From Paraburkholderia caledonica NBRC 102488 (lineage in GTDB: Bacteria; Pseudomonadota; Gammaproteobacteria; Burkholderiales; Burkholderiaceae): a stretch of 64,000 bases of DNA. Where the stretch lies: NCBI RefSeq assembly GCF_000685095.1, contig NZ_BAYE01000019.1:1-64000 (forward strand), given 5' to 3'. The position numbers and the translations under genes were made by a program. How positions within the stretch are numbered: position 1 is the stretch's first letter; every line of letters starts with the position of its first letter. Below, piece by piece: positions 26,980 to 38,430 of this stretch. The notes beneath the pieces were generated by a model. The model saw only the letters and a program-made list of their open reading frames with translations, was not told where the DNA came from and did not search any database.

Positions 26980-27897
26980 ATGTTGAAGCAGCGCACCATC
27001 AAATCAATCGTCAAGACGGTCGGCATCGGCTTGCACTCCGGCCGTAAGGTCGACCTGACGCTTCGCCCGGCAGCGCCGGACACGGGCATTGTGTTTTCGC
27101 GCGTGGATTTGCCCACGCCGGTGGACATTCCCGCGTCGGCAATGGCGATTGGCGACACACGTCTCGCTTCCGTGTTGCAGAAAGACGGCGCGCGCGTTTC
27201 GACCATCGAGCATTTGATGTCGGCCTGCGCCGGACTCGGCATCGACAACCTGTATGTCGACGTCACCGCTGAAGAAATTCCGATCATGGACGGTAGCGCC
27301 GGCTCGTTCGTATTTCTGATCCAATCGGCGGGAATCGAAGAGCAGAACGCGGCGAAGAAATTCATCAAGGTCACCAAACCGGTCGAAATTCGTGACGGCG
27401 ATAAATTCGCACGGCTCGATCCGTATTTCGGTTTCAAGCTCAAATTCACGATCGATTTCCGTCACCCGGCTGTCGATAAAACCGGCCAGGCGCTGGAAGT
27501 CGATTTCGCCAATACGTCGTATGTTCGCGAAATCGCTCGCGCACGCACGTTCGGTTTTGCGCATGAAGTGGAAATGATGCGTGAGTTGGGGCTCGCACGC
27601 GGCGGCAGCATGGACAATGCGATCGTTCTCGACGAGTACCGCATTCTGAACAACGACGGTCTGCGTTACGACGACGAGTTCGTCAAACACAAGATGTTGG
27701 ACGCGATCGGCGACCTGTACGTGGTGGGCCATCCTTTGCTGGCTTCGTACAACGCGTACAAGTCGGGCCACGGCTTGAACAACGCACTTCTGCGGGAACT
27801 GCTCGCGCATGAAGATTCGTACGAGATCGTCACTTTCGACGACACCCGCAAGGCGCCGCGCGGTTTCGCTTATGAGACGCAGACGGCTTTTGCGTAA
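26980..27897 (+). CDS. lpxC: UDP-3-O-acyl-N-acetylglucosamine deacetylase LpxC
   Basis: A 305-residue cytosolic zinc hydrolase, the committed step of lipid A synthesis. Zinc ligands and catalytic residues can be placed: His78 in EHLMSACAGLG, His237 and Asp241 in KHKMLDAIGDLYV, and His264 in SGHGLNNALL. These are each one residue from the E. coli numbers. Length equals E. coli LpxC. The C-terminus differs from the E. coli degradation tail, so FtsH/LapB-type proteolytic control cannot be assumed. A terminator at 27949-27977 ends the transcript. Confidence 0.97.
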   Translation: MLKQRTIKSIVKTVGIGLHSGRKVDLTLRPAAPDTGIVFSRVDLPTPVDIPASAMAIGDTRLASVLQKDGARVSTIEHLMSACAGLGIDNLYVDVTAEEIPIMDGSAGSFVFLIQSAGIEEQNAAKKFIKVTKPVEIRDGDKFARLDPYFGFKLKFTIDFRHPAVDKTGQALEVDFANTSYVREIARARTFGFAHEVEMMRELGLARGGSMDNAIVLDEYRILNNDGLRYDDEFVKHKMLDAIGDLYVVGHPLLASYNAYKSGHGLNNALLRELLAHEDSYEIVTFDDTRKAPRGFAYETQTAFA

Positions 27898-27948
27898 CGA
27901 ATTAGCTTCACCTCTTCGGTGAAATCTCCGAAGCGAACACGCGAAAAA

Positions 27949-27977
27949 TAAGCGGCTCAATCGAGCCGCTTTTTCTT
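27949..27977 (+). terminator. Terminator after lpxC (shared with dciA side)
   Basis: A 10-bp perfect stem (AGCGGCTCAA/TCGAGCCGCT core) is followed by TTTTTCTTTT on the plus strand, with an A-rich flank on the other side. It can therefore also act on transcripts from the convergent dciA gene, whose stop is at 27982. Confidence 0.85.
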
Positions 27978-27981
27978 TTAT

Positions 27982-28467
27982 TCAGCGATTTCTCCGATGC
28001 CGCGCCGCCATTTTACCCAGCGCTTCCTGCAGCGGCGAGGGCGCAAGCGATTCGCTAAGTGCATGTAGCGCCTCGGCGCCGACAGGCGTCATGCGCGCCT
28101 GCTTGACCGGCGGTGGCTCCTTCGCGGGTTGCGGCCGCACCCGGATGCGCAGCGCGTTGACCGGCCAGCCGCGCTGCTGCAGGTCCGACAGCAGCCGCGG
28201 CTCCAGATGCCGCAGCCGCGCCGCCAGCGCGTTGTGGGCGGCGAAAAGCGCCAGCACGCCTTCCTTGATAAAACTGGGTTCCACGCTCGTCGCCAGGTAG
28301 TCGGGCAGCAGGTCCCGCAGGTCTTTCTCCAACGCGGCAATCTGCTCGACGCCCGCCCGCAGCGCGGCAAACGCGTCGGTGCGATTGAGCACTTCGGCTA
28401 CCGGCTGGGGCCGGCGCACGTTGAACTGCTTTGGCGGAGGCCTTGAAAACGAGGGGAAACGGCTCAT
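27982..28467 (-). CDS. dciA: DciA-type DnaB helicase loader (DUF721)
   Basis: A 161-residue protein of the DUF721/DciA family, the ancestral loader of the replicative helicase DnaB in bacteria without a phage-derived DnaC. The family region covers about residues 14-105, from PQPVAEVLNR through ALFAAHNALAARLRHLEPRLLSDL to the INALRIRVRP-like strand (here VNALRIRVRP). The tail is basic (MAARHRRNR). I prefer the ATG at 28467 (MSRFPSF) over one 30 bases upstream. It lies convergent with lpxC and divergent from secA, a position where DUF721 genes are common in proteobacteria. No secM gene is present. Confidence 0.8.
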   Translation of the reverse strand: MSRFPSFSRPPPKQFNVRRPQPVAEVLNRTDAFAALRAGVEQIAALEKDLRDLLPDYLATSVEPSFIKEGVLALFAAHNALAARLRHLEPRLLSDLQQRGWPVNALRIRVRPQPAKEPPPVKQARMTPVGAEALHALSESLAPSPLQEALGKMAARHRRNR

Positions 28468-28631
28468 GTTTGACAGTGGCGGCGCGTTCGCACCCAATGC
28501 GCGAACACGCCCCGATTGTACCGCGCGGGATGCACGCAGACCTGCCCGTATGGACGCGTCGAAGCGCGGCGCGGCGGGCTCCGCTGCCTTGCCGGCGTCG
28601 CGCTGGCGACATCAGCGCAGGCGGGGGCGCG

Positions 28632-28640
28632 TGCTAAAAT
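28632..28640 (+). promoter_or_regulatory. Extended -10 promoter element upstream of secA
   Basis: TGCTAAAAT matches the extended -10 form TGnTAnAAT. No clear -35 box is seen, as expected for extended -10 promoters. It would give a secA leader of about 110 nt. Confidence 0.45.
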
Positions 28641-28755
28641 GCCCGATTCGAATTCACTCTTGGACTAAGCCGCCGAGGCCACTCCGACCCCGGAGCGCGC
28701 GTGCTTTAACCGCACGCCGCAACCCAGCCGAAGCCGCGACGCAGACACCGATCCG

Positions 28756-31566
<2,811 letters not shown>

Positions 31567-31575
31567 TGCCTTGGA

Positions 31576-31597
31576 CGGCGCGCTTACGAGCGCGCCG
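31576..31597. repeat. Perfect 9-bp inverted repeat after secA
   Basis: CGGCGCGCT and AGCGCGCCG pair around the loop TACG, 9 bases past the secA stop. It has no T run, so termination would be weak. It may protect the mRNA 3' end or only partly separate secA from argJ. Confidence 0.6.
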
Positions 31598-31730
31598 CGT
31601 CGCATGGCGCAGTGGTTCTTGCACCGTGTTGTGTTGCTGATTTCGCGGTGGTCCGGCATCTGGCCGAGCTACCAGTTCCGTTTCCCTCAATGCCGGCACT
31701 CGCCGGCATTTTCTTCGACAGGTCGCGACC

Positions 31731-32972
31731 ATGGCTGTCAATTTCCCCTCGATCGATCCCGCTCAACTGCATCCCGTCGCCGGCGTCACGCTCGGTTGGG
31801 CGGAGGCGAACATTCGCAAGCCGAACCGCAAGGACGTGCTCGTCATTTCCGTCGATGAAGGCGCGACGGTAGGCGGCGTCTTCACGCAGAATCGCTTCTG
31901 CGCGGCGCCGGTCACGGTGTGCCGCGAGAATCTGGAGCGGGTGCGCGCCGGCGGCAAGCCGATTCGGGCCCTGGTGATCAACACCGGAAATGCGAACGCG
32001 GGCACCGGCGAGCCGGGTCTCGTCGCGGCGCGCGAAACCTGCGTGGAACTCGCGCGCCTTGCGGACATCGCGCCGGAGCAAGTGCTGCCGTTTTCGACGG
32101 GCGTGATTCTGGAACCGTTGCCGGTCGATCGTCTTAAGGCGGGTTTGCCGGCCGCGCTCGCGAACCGCAAGGAAGCCAACTGGTATGACGCCGCGCAGGC
32201 GATCATGACCACCGACACGTTGCCGAAGGCGACCTCGCGCCAGGTCACGATCGACGGCCACACGGTCACGCTGACTGGCATCAGCAAGGGCGCCGGCATG
32301 ATCAAGCCGAACATGGCGACCATGCTCGGCTTCCTCGCGTTCGACGCGGCGCTTGGGCAGCCGGTGCTCGACGCGCTGGTCAAACACGTTGCAGACCGGT
32401 CGTTCAACTGCATTACGATCGACGGCGATACGTCGACGAACGATTCGTTCATCCTGATCGCGTCGGGCAAATCGAGCCTGCCGGCGATCACGTCCACCGA
32501 CTCGCCGGCTTACGCGGCGTTGCGCGACGCGGTGACCGAAGTCGCGCAGACGCTCGCGCAGCTGATCGTGCGCGACGGCGAAGGCGCGACCAAATTCATG
32601 ACGGTGCACGTAGAAGGCGGTTCGAGCGTCGGCGAATGCCGGCAGATCGCGTATGCGATCGGCCATTCGCCGCTCGTGAAGACAGCCTTTTATGCATCGG
32701 ATCCGAACCTCGGCCGCATTCTCGCGGCTATCGGTTATGCCGGCATCGACGATCTCGACGTCGGCAAGATCGATCTGTATCTGGACGACGTGCTGGTCGC
32801 GACTGCCGGCGGCCGCAATCCGGCGTACCGCGAAGAAGACGGCCAGCGCGTCATGAAAAAGAGCGAGATCGGCATTCGAGTCGTGCTCGGCCGCGGCAAT
32901 GCGCAAGCCACGATCTGGACTTGCGATCTGTCGCACGACTACGTGAGCATCAACGCCGACTACCGCTCGTAA
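31731..32972 (+). CDS. argJ: Bifunctional ornithine acetyltransferase / N-acetylglutamate synthase
   Basis: A 413-residue enzyme of the cyclic arginine pathway that transfers acetyl from N-acetylornithine to glutamate. It self-cleaves before a threonine, here Thr197 in KGAGMIKPNMATMLGF, to give alpha and beta chains. Other conserved parts are NTGNANAGTGEPG near residue 84 and the oxyanion-site motif FSTGVILEPLP. Whether it also acts as the synthase (bifunctional form) cannot be told from sequence. It lies 164 bases after secA, and a DUF815 ATPase gene follows after 40 bases. Confidence 0.95.
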   Translation: MAVNFPSIDPAQLHPVAGVTLGWAEANIRKPNRKDVLVISVDEGATVGGVFTQNRFCAAPVTVCRENLERVRAGGKPIRALVINTGNANAGTGEPGLVAARETCVELARLADIAPEQVLPFSTGVILEPLPVDRLKAGLPAALANRKEANWYDAAQAIMTTDTLPKATSRQVTIDGHTVTLTGISKGAGMIKPNMATMLGFLAFDAALGQPVLDALVKHVADRSFNCITIDGDTSTNDSFILIASGKSSLPAITSTDSPAYAALRDAVTEVAQTLAQLIVRDGEGATKFMTVHVEGGSSVGECRQIAYAIGHSPLVKTAFYASDPNLGRILAAIGYAGIDDLDVGKIDLYLDDVLVATAGGRNPAYREEDGQRVMKKSEIGIRVVLGRGNAQATIWTCDLSHDYVSINADYRS

Positions 32973-33012
32973 TCAGGTTCATCATGCGGCCTCTGGCTGC
33001 TCACTCATTGTT

Positions 33013-33882
33013 ATGGACAAACTCGAACAGTTTCTGACACGGGCCGAAGCCGTGCTCGTGCGCCTGGAAGCGATGCTTCCGCCCGCCGCGCCTGAGATCG
33101 ACTGGGCGGCGGCGGTCGCTTTTCGCTGGCGCAAACGCCAGGGGCGCGGCTACCTGCAGCCGGTGCCGGCCATCTCCGACATCACGCTCGACGATCTCCA
33201 AAACATCGATCGTCAGAAAGCGCTGATCGAGCAGAACACGCGCCAATTCGTCCACAAGCTTCCGGCCAATAACGTGCTGTTGACGGGCGCGCGGGGTACC
33301 GGCAAGTCGTCGCTGATCAAGGCGTGCCTGAACGCGTATGCGAAAGACGGCTTGCGCCTGATCGAAGTGGACAAGGACGATTTGCACGATCTGGGCGACA
33401 TCGTCGATCTGATTGCGAAGCGGCCGGAGCGCTTCGTGGTCTTCTGCGACGACCTCTCGTTCGAAGACGGCGAGTCGGGCTACAAGGCGCTGAAGGTTGC
33501 GCTCGACGGCTCGGTTGCCGCGCAATCGGACAACGTGCTCATTTACGCGACGTCGAACCGCCGCCATCTGCTGCCGGAGTACATGAGCGACAACGAGACC
33601 TACAAGCACACGTCAGACGGCGAGATTCATCCCGGCGAACTGGTCGAAGAAAAGATCTCACTGTCGGAACGTTTCGGGCTATGGGTCAGCTTCTATCCGT
33701 TCAAGCAGGACGACTACCTGTCGATCATCGGCCACTGGCTGCGGCATTTCGGCTGCAATGGCGCCGAAGTCGAAGCAGCACGCGGCGACGCGCTGGTGTG
33801 GGCACTCGAGCGCGGTTCGCGCTCGGGGCGTGTCGCGTGGCAGTTTGCGCGCGACTGGTCCGGCCGGAAATCTGAAGCATGA
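33013..33882 (+). CDS. DUF815 family AAA+ ATPase
   Basis: A 289-residue ATP-binding protein of the DUF815 family, whose function is not established. The Walker A loop is LLTGARGTGKSSLIKA near residues 92-107. The Walker B is FVVFCDDLSFEDGES near 142, and a sensor-1 type asparagine lies in LIYATSNRRHLLPE. The C-terminal helical part has SRSGRVAWQFARDW. The N-terminal 80 residues are the family's own extension. Its stop overlaps the start of the MutT-like gene by 4 bases, so the two are likely translated together. The same pair occurs in other betaproteobacteria as I recall, but I could not check this. Confidence 0.85.
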   Translation: MDKLEQFLTRAEAVLVRLEAMLPPAAPEIDWAAAVAFRWRKRQGRGYLQPVPAISDITLDDLQNIDRQKALIEQNTRQFVHKLPANNVLLTGARGTGKSSLIKACLNAYAKDGLRLIEVDKDDLHDLGDIVDLIAKRPERFVVFCDDLSFEDGESGYKALKVALDGSVAAQSDNVLIYATSNRRHLLPEYMSDNETYKHTSDGEIHPGELVEEKISLSERFGLWVSFYPFKQDDYLSIIGHWLRHFGCNGAEVEAARGDALVWALERGSRSGRVAWQFARDWSGRKSEA

Positions 33883-34301
33883 GCGACGCGCAGACGAACT
33901 CGGCCGGTCGTCCGGTGACAGAAGTTGCCGTCGGCGTGCTGGTGCAGCCCGACGGGCGCTATCTGCTCGCGCAGCGTCCGGCGGGCAAACCGTACGAGGG
34001 CTACTGGGAATTCCCGGGCGGTAAGCTGGAGACGGGCGAATCGGTCGAGGCGGCGCTCGCACGCGAGTTGCACGAAGAGCTGGGCATCGAAGTGGAAGCT
34101 TGCCACCTTTGGCATACGCTCGAACACGATTATCCGCATGCTTATGTGCGGCTTTTTTTCTGCAAGGTGACGCAGTGGAAGGGCGAGCCGCACGGCCGCG
34201 AAGGCCAGGCGTTCGTGTGGCAGGCGCTGCCGGCCGAGGTTGCGCCGCTCCTGCCGGCGACCATTCCCGTACTGGAATGGCTCGCGTCGGAGAAACGCTG
34301 A
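33879..34301 (+). CDS. mutT: MutT-like Nudix hydrolase (8-oxo-dGTP diphosphatase)
   Basis: A 140-residue Nudix hydrolase. The Nudix box GKLETGESVEAALARELHEELGIE fits G-x5-E-x7-R-E-x2-E-E-x-G exactly, and it is written here in full as the catalytic metal site at about residues 48-71 (24 positions; key residues Gly48, Glu54, Arg62-Glu63, Glu66-Glu67). YLLAQRPAGKPYEGYWEFPGG before it is the MutT substrate strand pair. The neighbourhood secA-(argJ)-mutT-yacG-zapD-coaE matches the E. coli secA-mutT-yacG-zapD-coaE order, which supports MutT rather than another Nudix enzyme. Confidence 0.85.
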   Translation: MSDAQTNSAGRPVTEVAVGVLVQPDGRYLLAQRPAGKPYEGYWEFPGGKLETGESVEAALARELHEELGIEVEACHLWHTLEHDYPHAYVRLFFCKVTQWKGEPHGREGQAFVWQALPAEVAPLLPATIPVLEWLASEKR

Positions 34302-34345
34302 CAGGTTCAGGCAGGCGGTGCAAGCGGACGACGCGGCCCGCGCGC

Positions 34346-34543
34346 TCAATGCGGGTTGTAGTCGCCGCCAGGCGCCTCGTCTGACGGCGCTTCCTGATCG
34401 GTCCCGCCGATTTTGTACTTCTCAGCGGCCCACGCGCCGAGATCGATCTGTCTGCAGCGGTCCGAGCAGAACGGGCGGAAGCGGTTTTCGGGTGTCCAGC
34501 GGACGTCCTTTCCGCAAGTGGGGCATTTGACGACGGTTGGCAT
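34346..34543 (-). CDS. yacG: DNA gyrase inhibitor YacG
   Basis: A 65-residue zinc protein that binds GyrB and inhibits DNA gyrase. The zinc site is CPTCGKDVRW then FCSDRCRQIDLGAW, a C-x2-C ... C-x3-C pattern with Cys7, Cys10 and two later cysteines near 26 and 30. The acidic tail is typical. It is convergent with mutT and lies downstream of zapD on the same strand, as in E. coli. Confidence 0.93.
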   Translation of the reverse strand: MPTVVKCPTCGKDVRWTPENRFRPFCSDRCRQIDLGAWAAEKYKIGGTDQEAPSDEAPGGDYNPH

Positions 34544-34667
34544 ACGGTCAGGCGGTCAGTACAAATGGAACAAGTAACGAATATAGGGGCTTTTGTTGCC
34601 GCTTTAAAGGCGCGGCGAGCAAGCCGACCGCTCTATTGAGTCCGTGCAGCGCTCGCGAAGGGCTTGC

Positions 34668-35423
34668 TTACAGGCTGCAAAGCGTGAGCTGGAAGGGCAC
34701 ATCTACATCGACGGCACGTGGACGCAGATCGCCGTCCTGCACCGTGAAGCGCACCCAGAGCATGTATTTGTTGGCGCTGGCCTCGGGAATCACGCGCAGT
34801 TCGGGCGCCACGCGCACCTGCATCAACTGATACGAGCGGCCCGACAGCATTTGCTGATAGCTGCCTGCCATGGCCATAACCTTCGACGCCTGCCCCGACT
34901 CCCGTGCAAGCCTTAGCACAATGGTGGCCGCGTCGCGCAAAGGCAGCAGCGGCGTGACCCACTTGGCAATGTCCTGACGCCGCTGATCCGGATGCAGTTG
35001 CTGCCACGCGTAATAAGAGGGCAGGTCGAATTTGCAGGTGCCACCCGGAATGATCGCCCGGCTGCGGATGCTCGCGAGCCATTCGTTCTCCGCAAGATGC
35101 TGGCCCGTCTTGCCCTGCATCTGCGAAAGTCCTGCCAACGTGTGCTCGATTTCGCCAAGCACTGCTTCGAGCGCGCCCTGCTCGATTCCCGGATTGCCGC
35201 GAAACGGCGCGAGCGTTTGCCGCTGCCGTTCGAGTTCCTTCATCAGATCGGACTTGAGATCCGCGCGGCCCGCCACCTCTGAGATTTCGAACAGCGTGGT
35301 CAGTGCGACATGATGTTCCCTGGCGTCTTCTTGCGTCAGAAAGAACGTGAAGCGCTCGAACAGATCTTCGAGGCGCAATAGCGTCCGGATTCGCTCGTTG
35401 AAGGGGTACTCGTAAAGGATCAA
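34668..35423 (-). CDS. zapD: Cell division protein ZapD
   Basis: A 251-residue cytosolic protein that bundles FtsZ filaments and stabilises the Z ring. Family features are the N-terminus ILYEYPFNERIRTLLRLEDL, the helical bundle through FTFFLTQEDAREHHVAL, GGTCKFDLPSYYAWQ and the C-terminal beta domain ending VDVDVPFQLTLC. Length matches E. coli ZapD (247). It lies 180 bases after coaE and has its own promoter-like boxes at 35466-35494. The FtsZ C-terminal peptide that ZapD binds is conserved in this window's FtsZ. Confidence 0.95.
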   Translation of the reverse strand: MILYEYPFNERIRTLLRLEDLFERFTFFLTQEDAREHHVALTTLFEISEVAGRADLKSDLMKELERQRQTLAPFRGNPGIEQGALEAVLGEIEHTLAGLSQMQGKTGQHLAENEWLASIRSRAIIPGGTCKFDLPSYYAWQQLHPDQRRQDIAKWVTPLLPLRDAATIVLRLARESGQASKVMAMAGSYQQMLSGRSYQLMQVRVAPELRVIPEASANKYMLWVRFTVQDGDLRPRAVDVDVPFQLTLCSL

Positions 35424-35465
35424 GCGGGCTCGCCTCGGGCGTGGTCGGTGACGGGAATGCAGGAC

Positions 35466-35494
35466 ATTCTAATGCCGTGGGACTACCCTAGCAA
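35466..35494 (-). promoter_or_regulatory. Predicted sigma-70 promoter for zapD-yacG
   Basis: On the minus strand TTGCTA (35494-35489) and TAGAAT (35471-35466) are 17 bases apart, ending 42 bases upstream of the zapD start. This suggests zapD and yacG can be expressed apart from coaE and pilDCB. Confidence 0.55.
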
Positions 35495-35603
35495 TCACGC
35501 GCTTTTCCTGCGGGTTTCTGCACATTTTCGGGCGCGGTTTTCGTGGTTTTCCGCTGCTTCGGCATACAGCCAAAGCCAAAGTTCAACGTTTCGCGCCAAT
35601 AGG

Positions 35604-36215
35604 TCACAGGCGCTCTGCGCGCGCCAGCGCCAGGTACGCGCGATGCTGCGCGTCAACCTGCGCTTCGAGCGTACCGAGCGGCGCATTGTCGTTGACGATC
35701 ACGTCGTCTGCGGCGGCGAGCCGCGCTTCGCGCGTAGCCTGGCGGGCGATGATCGCGAGCACCTGTTCGCGGCTGAAACCATTGCGGTTCATTACGCGCG
35801 AGATTTGCGTCTCGACGCCGCAATCCACGGCGAGTACGCGATTCACGCGCGTTTTCCAGCTGCCCGACTCCACCAGTAGCGGAACCACAACGATCACATA
35901 AGGGCCGGTGGCCTCGCGTTGCTCGCGTTCCGTTTCTGCGCGAATCAGCGGATGCGTGATGTTTTCGAGCCGTTTGCGCGCCGCGTCGTCGCTGAATACA
36001 AGCGTGCGCATGCGTGCGCGGTCGAGCGAGCCGTCCGCAGCGATGAACTCGTTGCCGAACTCGACGGCGATCTGGGGCATCGCCATGCCGTGCGGCGCGG
36101 TGATGCGATGCGCGATCAGATCGGTGTCGACGAGCGGCACGCCATGCGCCGCGAACAGGTCGGCAACAGTCGATTTGCCGCTGCCGATGCCGCCTGTGAG
36201 TCCCACAACGAACAT
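35604..36215 (-). CDS. coaE: Dephospho-CoA kinase
   Basis: A 203-residue P-loop kinase that phosphorylates dephospho-CoA in the last step of coenzyme A synthesis. The Walker A loop is GLTGGIGSGKSTVADLF at residues 6-22. The substrate part has VDTDLIAHRIT, and the LID region has the typical HPLIRAE and VPLLVESG. Length matches E. coli CoaE (206). It lies three bases downstream of pilD. Confidence 0.96.
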   Translation of the reverse strand: MFVVGLTGGIGSGKSTVADLFAAHGVPLVDTDLIAHRITAPHGMAMPQIAVEFGNEFIAADGSLDRARMRTLVFSDDAARKRLENITHPLIRAETEREQREATGPYVIVVVPLLVESGSWKTRVNRVLAVDCGVETQISRVMNRNGFSREQVLAIIARQATREARLAAADDVIVNDNAPLGTLEAQVDAQHRAYLALARAERL

Positions 36216-36218
36216 GCT

Positions 36219-37172
36219 TCAGCCTCCGAGAGCCAGGTAAAGCGGTGTGCCGAAAAACAGTGTGAGAACGCCGCCCGCCGCAAGAAACGGCCCGAAGGGC
36301 AGCGGCTCTTCAAAGCGCATGCGGCCGCGCCACGTTGCCGCAAGACCGACGACTGCGCCCGCCACGGCGGCAACCAGCACGATCTGAGGGAGCGCAGCCC
36401 AGCCAAGCCACGCGCCGAGCGCCGCGAGCAGTTTGAAGTCGCCGTAACCCATGCCGTCGATACCTCGCACGAGCCGGAATAGCCAATGCACGGCCCACAG
36501 CACGAGATAGCCGAAAATGGCGCCGAGCACGGCGTCCTGGAGACTCGCGAACAGGCCGTAGAAGTTGACGATGATGCCTGCCCAAAGCAGGGGCAACGTC
36601 ATCGAGTCCGGTAGCAGATGCGTGTCGATGTCGATGGCGCTCATCGCGAGCAGGGCGGCGCACAGTCCGAAGGCGGCGAGCGCGGCGAGCGTCGGACCGA
36701 ACAGTGCGAGAGCGCCGGCCGCGAGGGCTGCAGTGGAGAGTTCGAGTAGCGGATAACGCGGGCTCACGCGCGCCCCGCATGAGGAACAGCGCCCGCGCAG
36801 CAGCACATAACTGAGCAGCGGCAGGTTCTCCCATGCGTGCAGCACATGCCCGCAGTGAGGACAGGCGCTGCGTGGCACCCACAGGTTGTAGCGCGCCGGC
36901 AGGCCGTCTTCTTCGAGAGGTTGGCTAGTCGCCTCGCTCACTTCCAGGCGCCATGCGCGTTCGAGCATGATCGGCACCCTATGCACGACGACGTTCAGGA
37001 AGCTGCCGATGACGAGACCGAATACGATCGCAAAAGCAAACTGCAAGGCGGCCGGCAGGCTGCCGAATGCCTGATCGAGACCCGCTGGGAAATGATCCGG
37101 CAGCAAGTTCGAAAGCGAGCCCGAAAGCACGGTGGAGGAGGTTTCTGGCACGAGTGATTGAGCTGCCTGCAT
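36219..37172 (-). CDS. pilD: Type IV prepilin leader peptidase / N-methyltransferase PilD
   Basis: A 317-residue membrane aspartyl protease that cleaves and N-methylates type IV prepilins. The N-terminal SFLNVVVHRVP is the methyltransferase-side motif. The zinc-binding tetrad is seen as CPHCGHVL and later CSSCGARVSPRYP. The two catalytic aspartates lie in SAIDIDTHLLPD and GMGYGDFKLLAALGAWLGW. About eight membrane spans are present. I chose the ATG at 37172 because an in-frame upstream start would run 77 bases into pilC. It sits with pilB and pilC but no pilin gene is in the window. Confidence 0.93.
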   Translation of the reverse strand: MQAAQSLVPETSSTVLSGSLSNLLPDHFPAGLDQAFGSLPAALQFAFAIVFGLVIGSFLNVVVHRVPIMLERAWRLEVSEATSQPLEEDGLPARYNLWVPRSACPHCGHVLHAWENLPLLSYVLLRGRCSSCGARVSPRYPLLELSTAALAAGALALFGPTLAALAAFGLCAALLAMSAIDIDTHLLPDSMTLPLLWAGIIVNFYGLFASLQDAVLGAIFGYLVLWAVHWLFRLVRGIDGMGYGDFKLLAALGAWLGWAALPQIVLVAAVAGAVVGLAATWRGRMRFEEPLPFGPFLAAGGVLTLFFGTPLYLALGG

Positions 37173-37200
37173 GGACGAAACGGTGGATTCGGCTGCGATG

Positions 37201-38430
37201 CTACACCACGTTGCCGAGTTGAATAATGGGAAGATACATCGCGATGACAAGCCCGCCGACCAGCGCCCCCAGCACAACGATGACGAGCGGCTCGCACAGA
37301 CTCGACAGCGTGCCGATCTTTTCGTCTACCTGACGATCGGCCAGCGACGCCACGTCGAGAAGCATGGTGTCGAGTGCTCCGGACTCCTCGGCAACGGCGA
37401 CCGGTTGCACCACATCTTGCGGGAAGCAGCTTGCCGAACGCATGGCTGCTGCAAGCCGTTCACCGCGACGCAGGCGCGCCGCGATGTCCGCGGTTGCGCG
37501 ATCGAAGAAGGCGTTGCCCGTGGCGTGTGTCAGCGAATCGAATGCGTCGGCGAGCGGCGTGCCGGCCGACAGCAAAGTGCCGAGCGCGCGGCTCCACCGT
37601 GCGGCGCAGAGCGTGGCCAGCAGTGAACCGGCAACCGGTATTTTCAGCGATAAACGCGCGAAGCGGATGCGCGCCGTTTCGGAACGCCGCAGAAGAAACG
37701 TCGCCGCGAAATACGCCGCGACGACGACCGCGATGGCGGGCACACTCCATTGCGCGGCACCCGACGACAGGGCCAGTACAAACTGCGTGGGCGCGGGCAA
37801 ACGCGCTCCAAAACCGTCGAAGATCTGTTTGAAAGTCGGTACCACCCAAACGAGCAAAGCGGCGGTGATTGCGAGAGCCAGCAGCAGGATTACGACAGGG
37901 TAAGTCAACGCACCGCGCACTTTCGCCCGTTGCGCGGCGGCGCGCTCGCGATCGTCGGCGATACGCGCTAGAACCGCGGGCAGAGCGCCAGCGGCCTCGC
38001 CCACTTCGACGAGTTGACAATACAGGGCGTTGAACTGCAAGGGATGCTGCTGCAAGGCAGCCGAAAATCGCAAGCCGGCCGTGATGTCGCGAGCCAATGC
38101 GCCGACGATCCGCGGCATGCCCGGACGGCGCGAACTTTGCGCCTGCCCCAGTAGGTCCAGTGCGGGAGCGAGCGGCAAGCCGGCACGCAGCAGGCTTGCG
38201 AGCTGGCGTGTGAACAGCGTGACGTCTGCGGTATTTGCTTTCGGGCGCGGTGCAGGTCCGTGGGCTTTCAGATCGACCACGAACAGGTTGTCGCGCTTGA
38301 GCAGAGCGCGTGCGGTGCCCGCATCCGGCGCAATGAGCAAGCCCGTTCTATGGTTTCCGTCGGGATCGACACCGTGCCATCGGAAGCGCGTGTCGGTCGA
38401 CGCAGGGCGATGTGTAACGGTATTGCTCAC
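37201..38430 (-). CDS. pilC: Type IV pilus assembly inner-membrane protein PilC
   Basis: A 409-residue platform protein of the GspF/PilC family that couples the PilB motor to pilus growth. Two T2SSF domains are visible: one around residues 75-195 (FTRQLASLLRAGLPLAPAL), the other around 278-400 (WSRALGTLLSAGTPLADAF). Three membrane spans are present near 170-190, 222-242 and at the C-terminus. The start is a GTG at 38430. The GTGA there would overlap a TGA for pilB in the alternative frame, the arrangement expected before the pilB frameshift. Confidence 0.93.
   Translation of the reverse strand: MSNTVTHRPASTDTRFRWHGVDPDGNHRTGLLIAPDAGTARALLKRDNLFVVDLKAHGPAPRPKANTADVTLFTRQLASLLRAGLPLAPALDLLGQAQSSRRPGMPRIVGALARDITAGLRFSAALQQHPLQFNALYCQLVEVGEAAGALPAVLARIADDRERAAAQRAKVRGALTYPVVILLLALAITAALLVWVVPTFKQIFDGFGARLPAPTQFVLALSSGAAQWSVPAIAVVVAAYFAATFLLRRSETARIRFARLSLKIPVAGSLLATLCAARWSRALGTLLSAGTPLADAFDSLTHATGNAFFDRATADIAARLRRGERLAAAMRSASCFPQDVVQPVAVAEESGALDTMLLDVASLADRQVDEKIGTLSSLCEPLVIVVLGALVGGLVIAMYLPIIQLGNVV

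Noticed and set aside
27898..28755. secM-like secretion monitor gene
   Set aside because: No short ORF with a signal peptide and an arrest-like C-terminus is found before secA; the interval is taken by dciA on the other strand.
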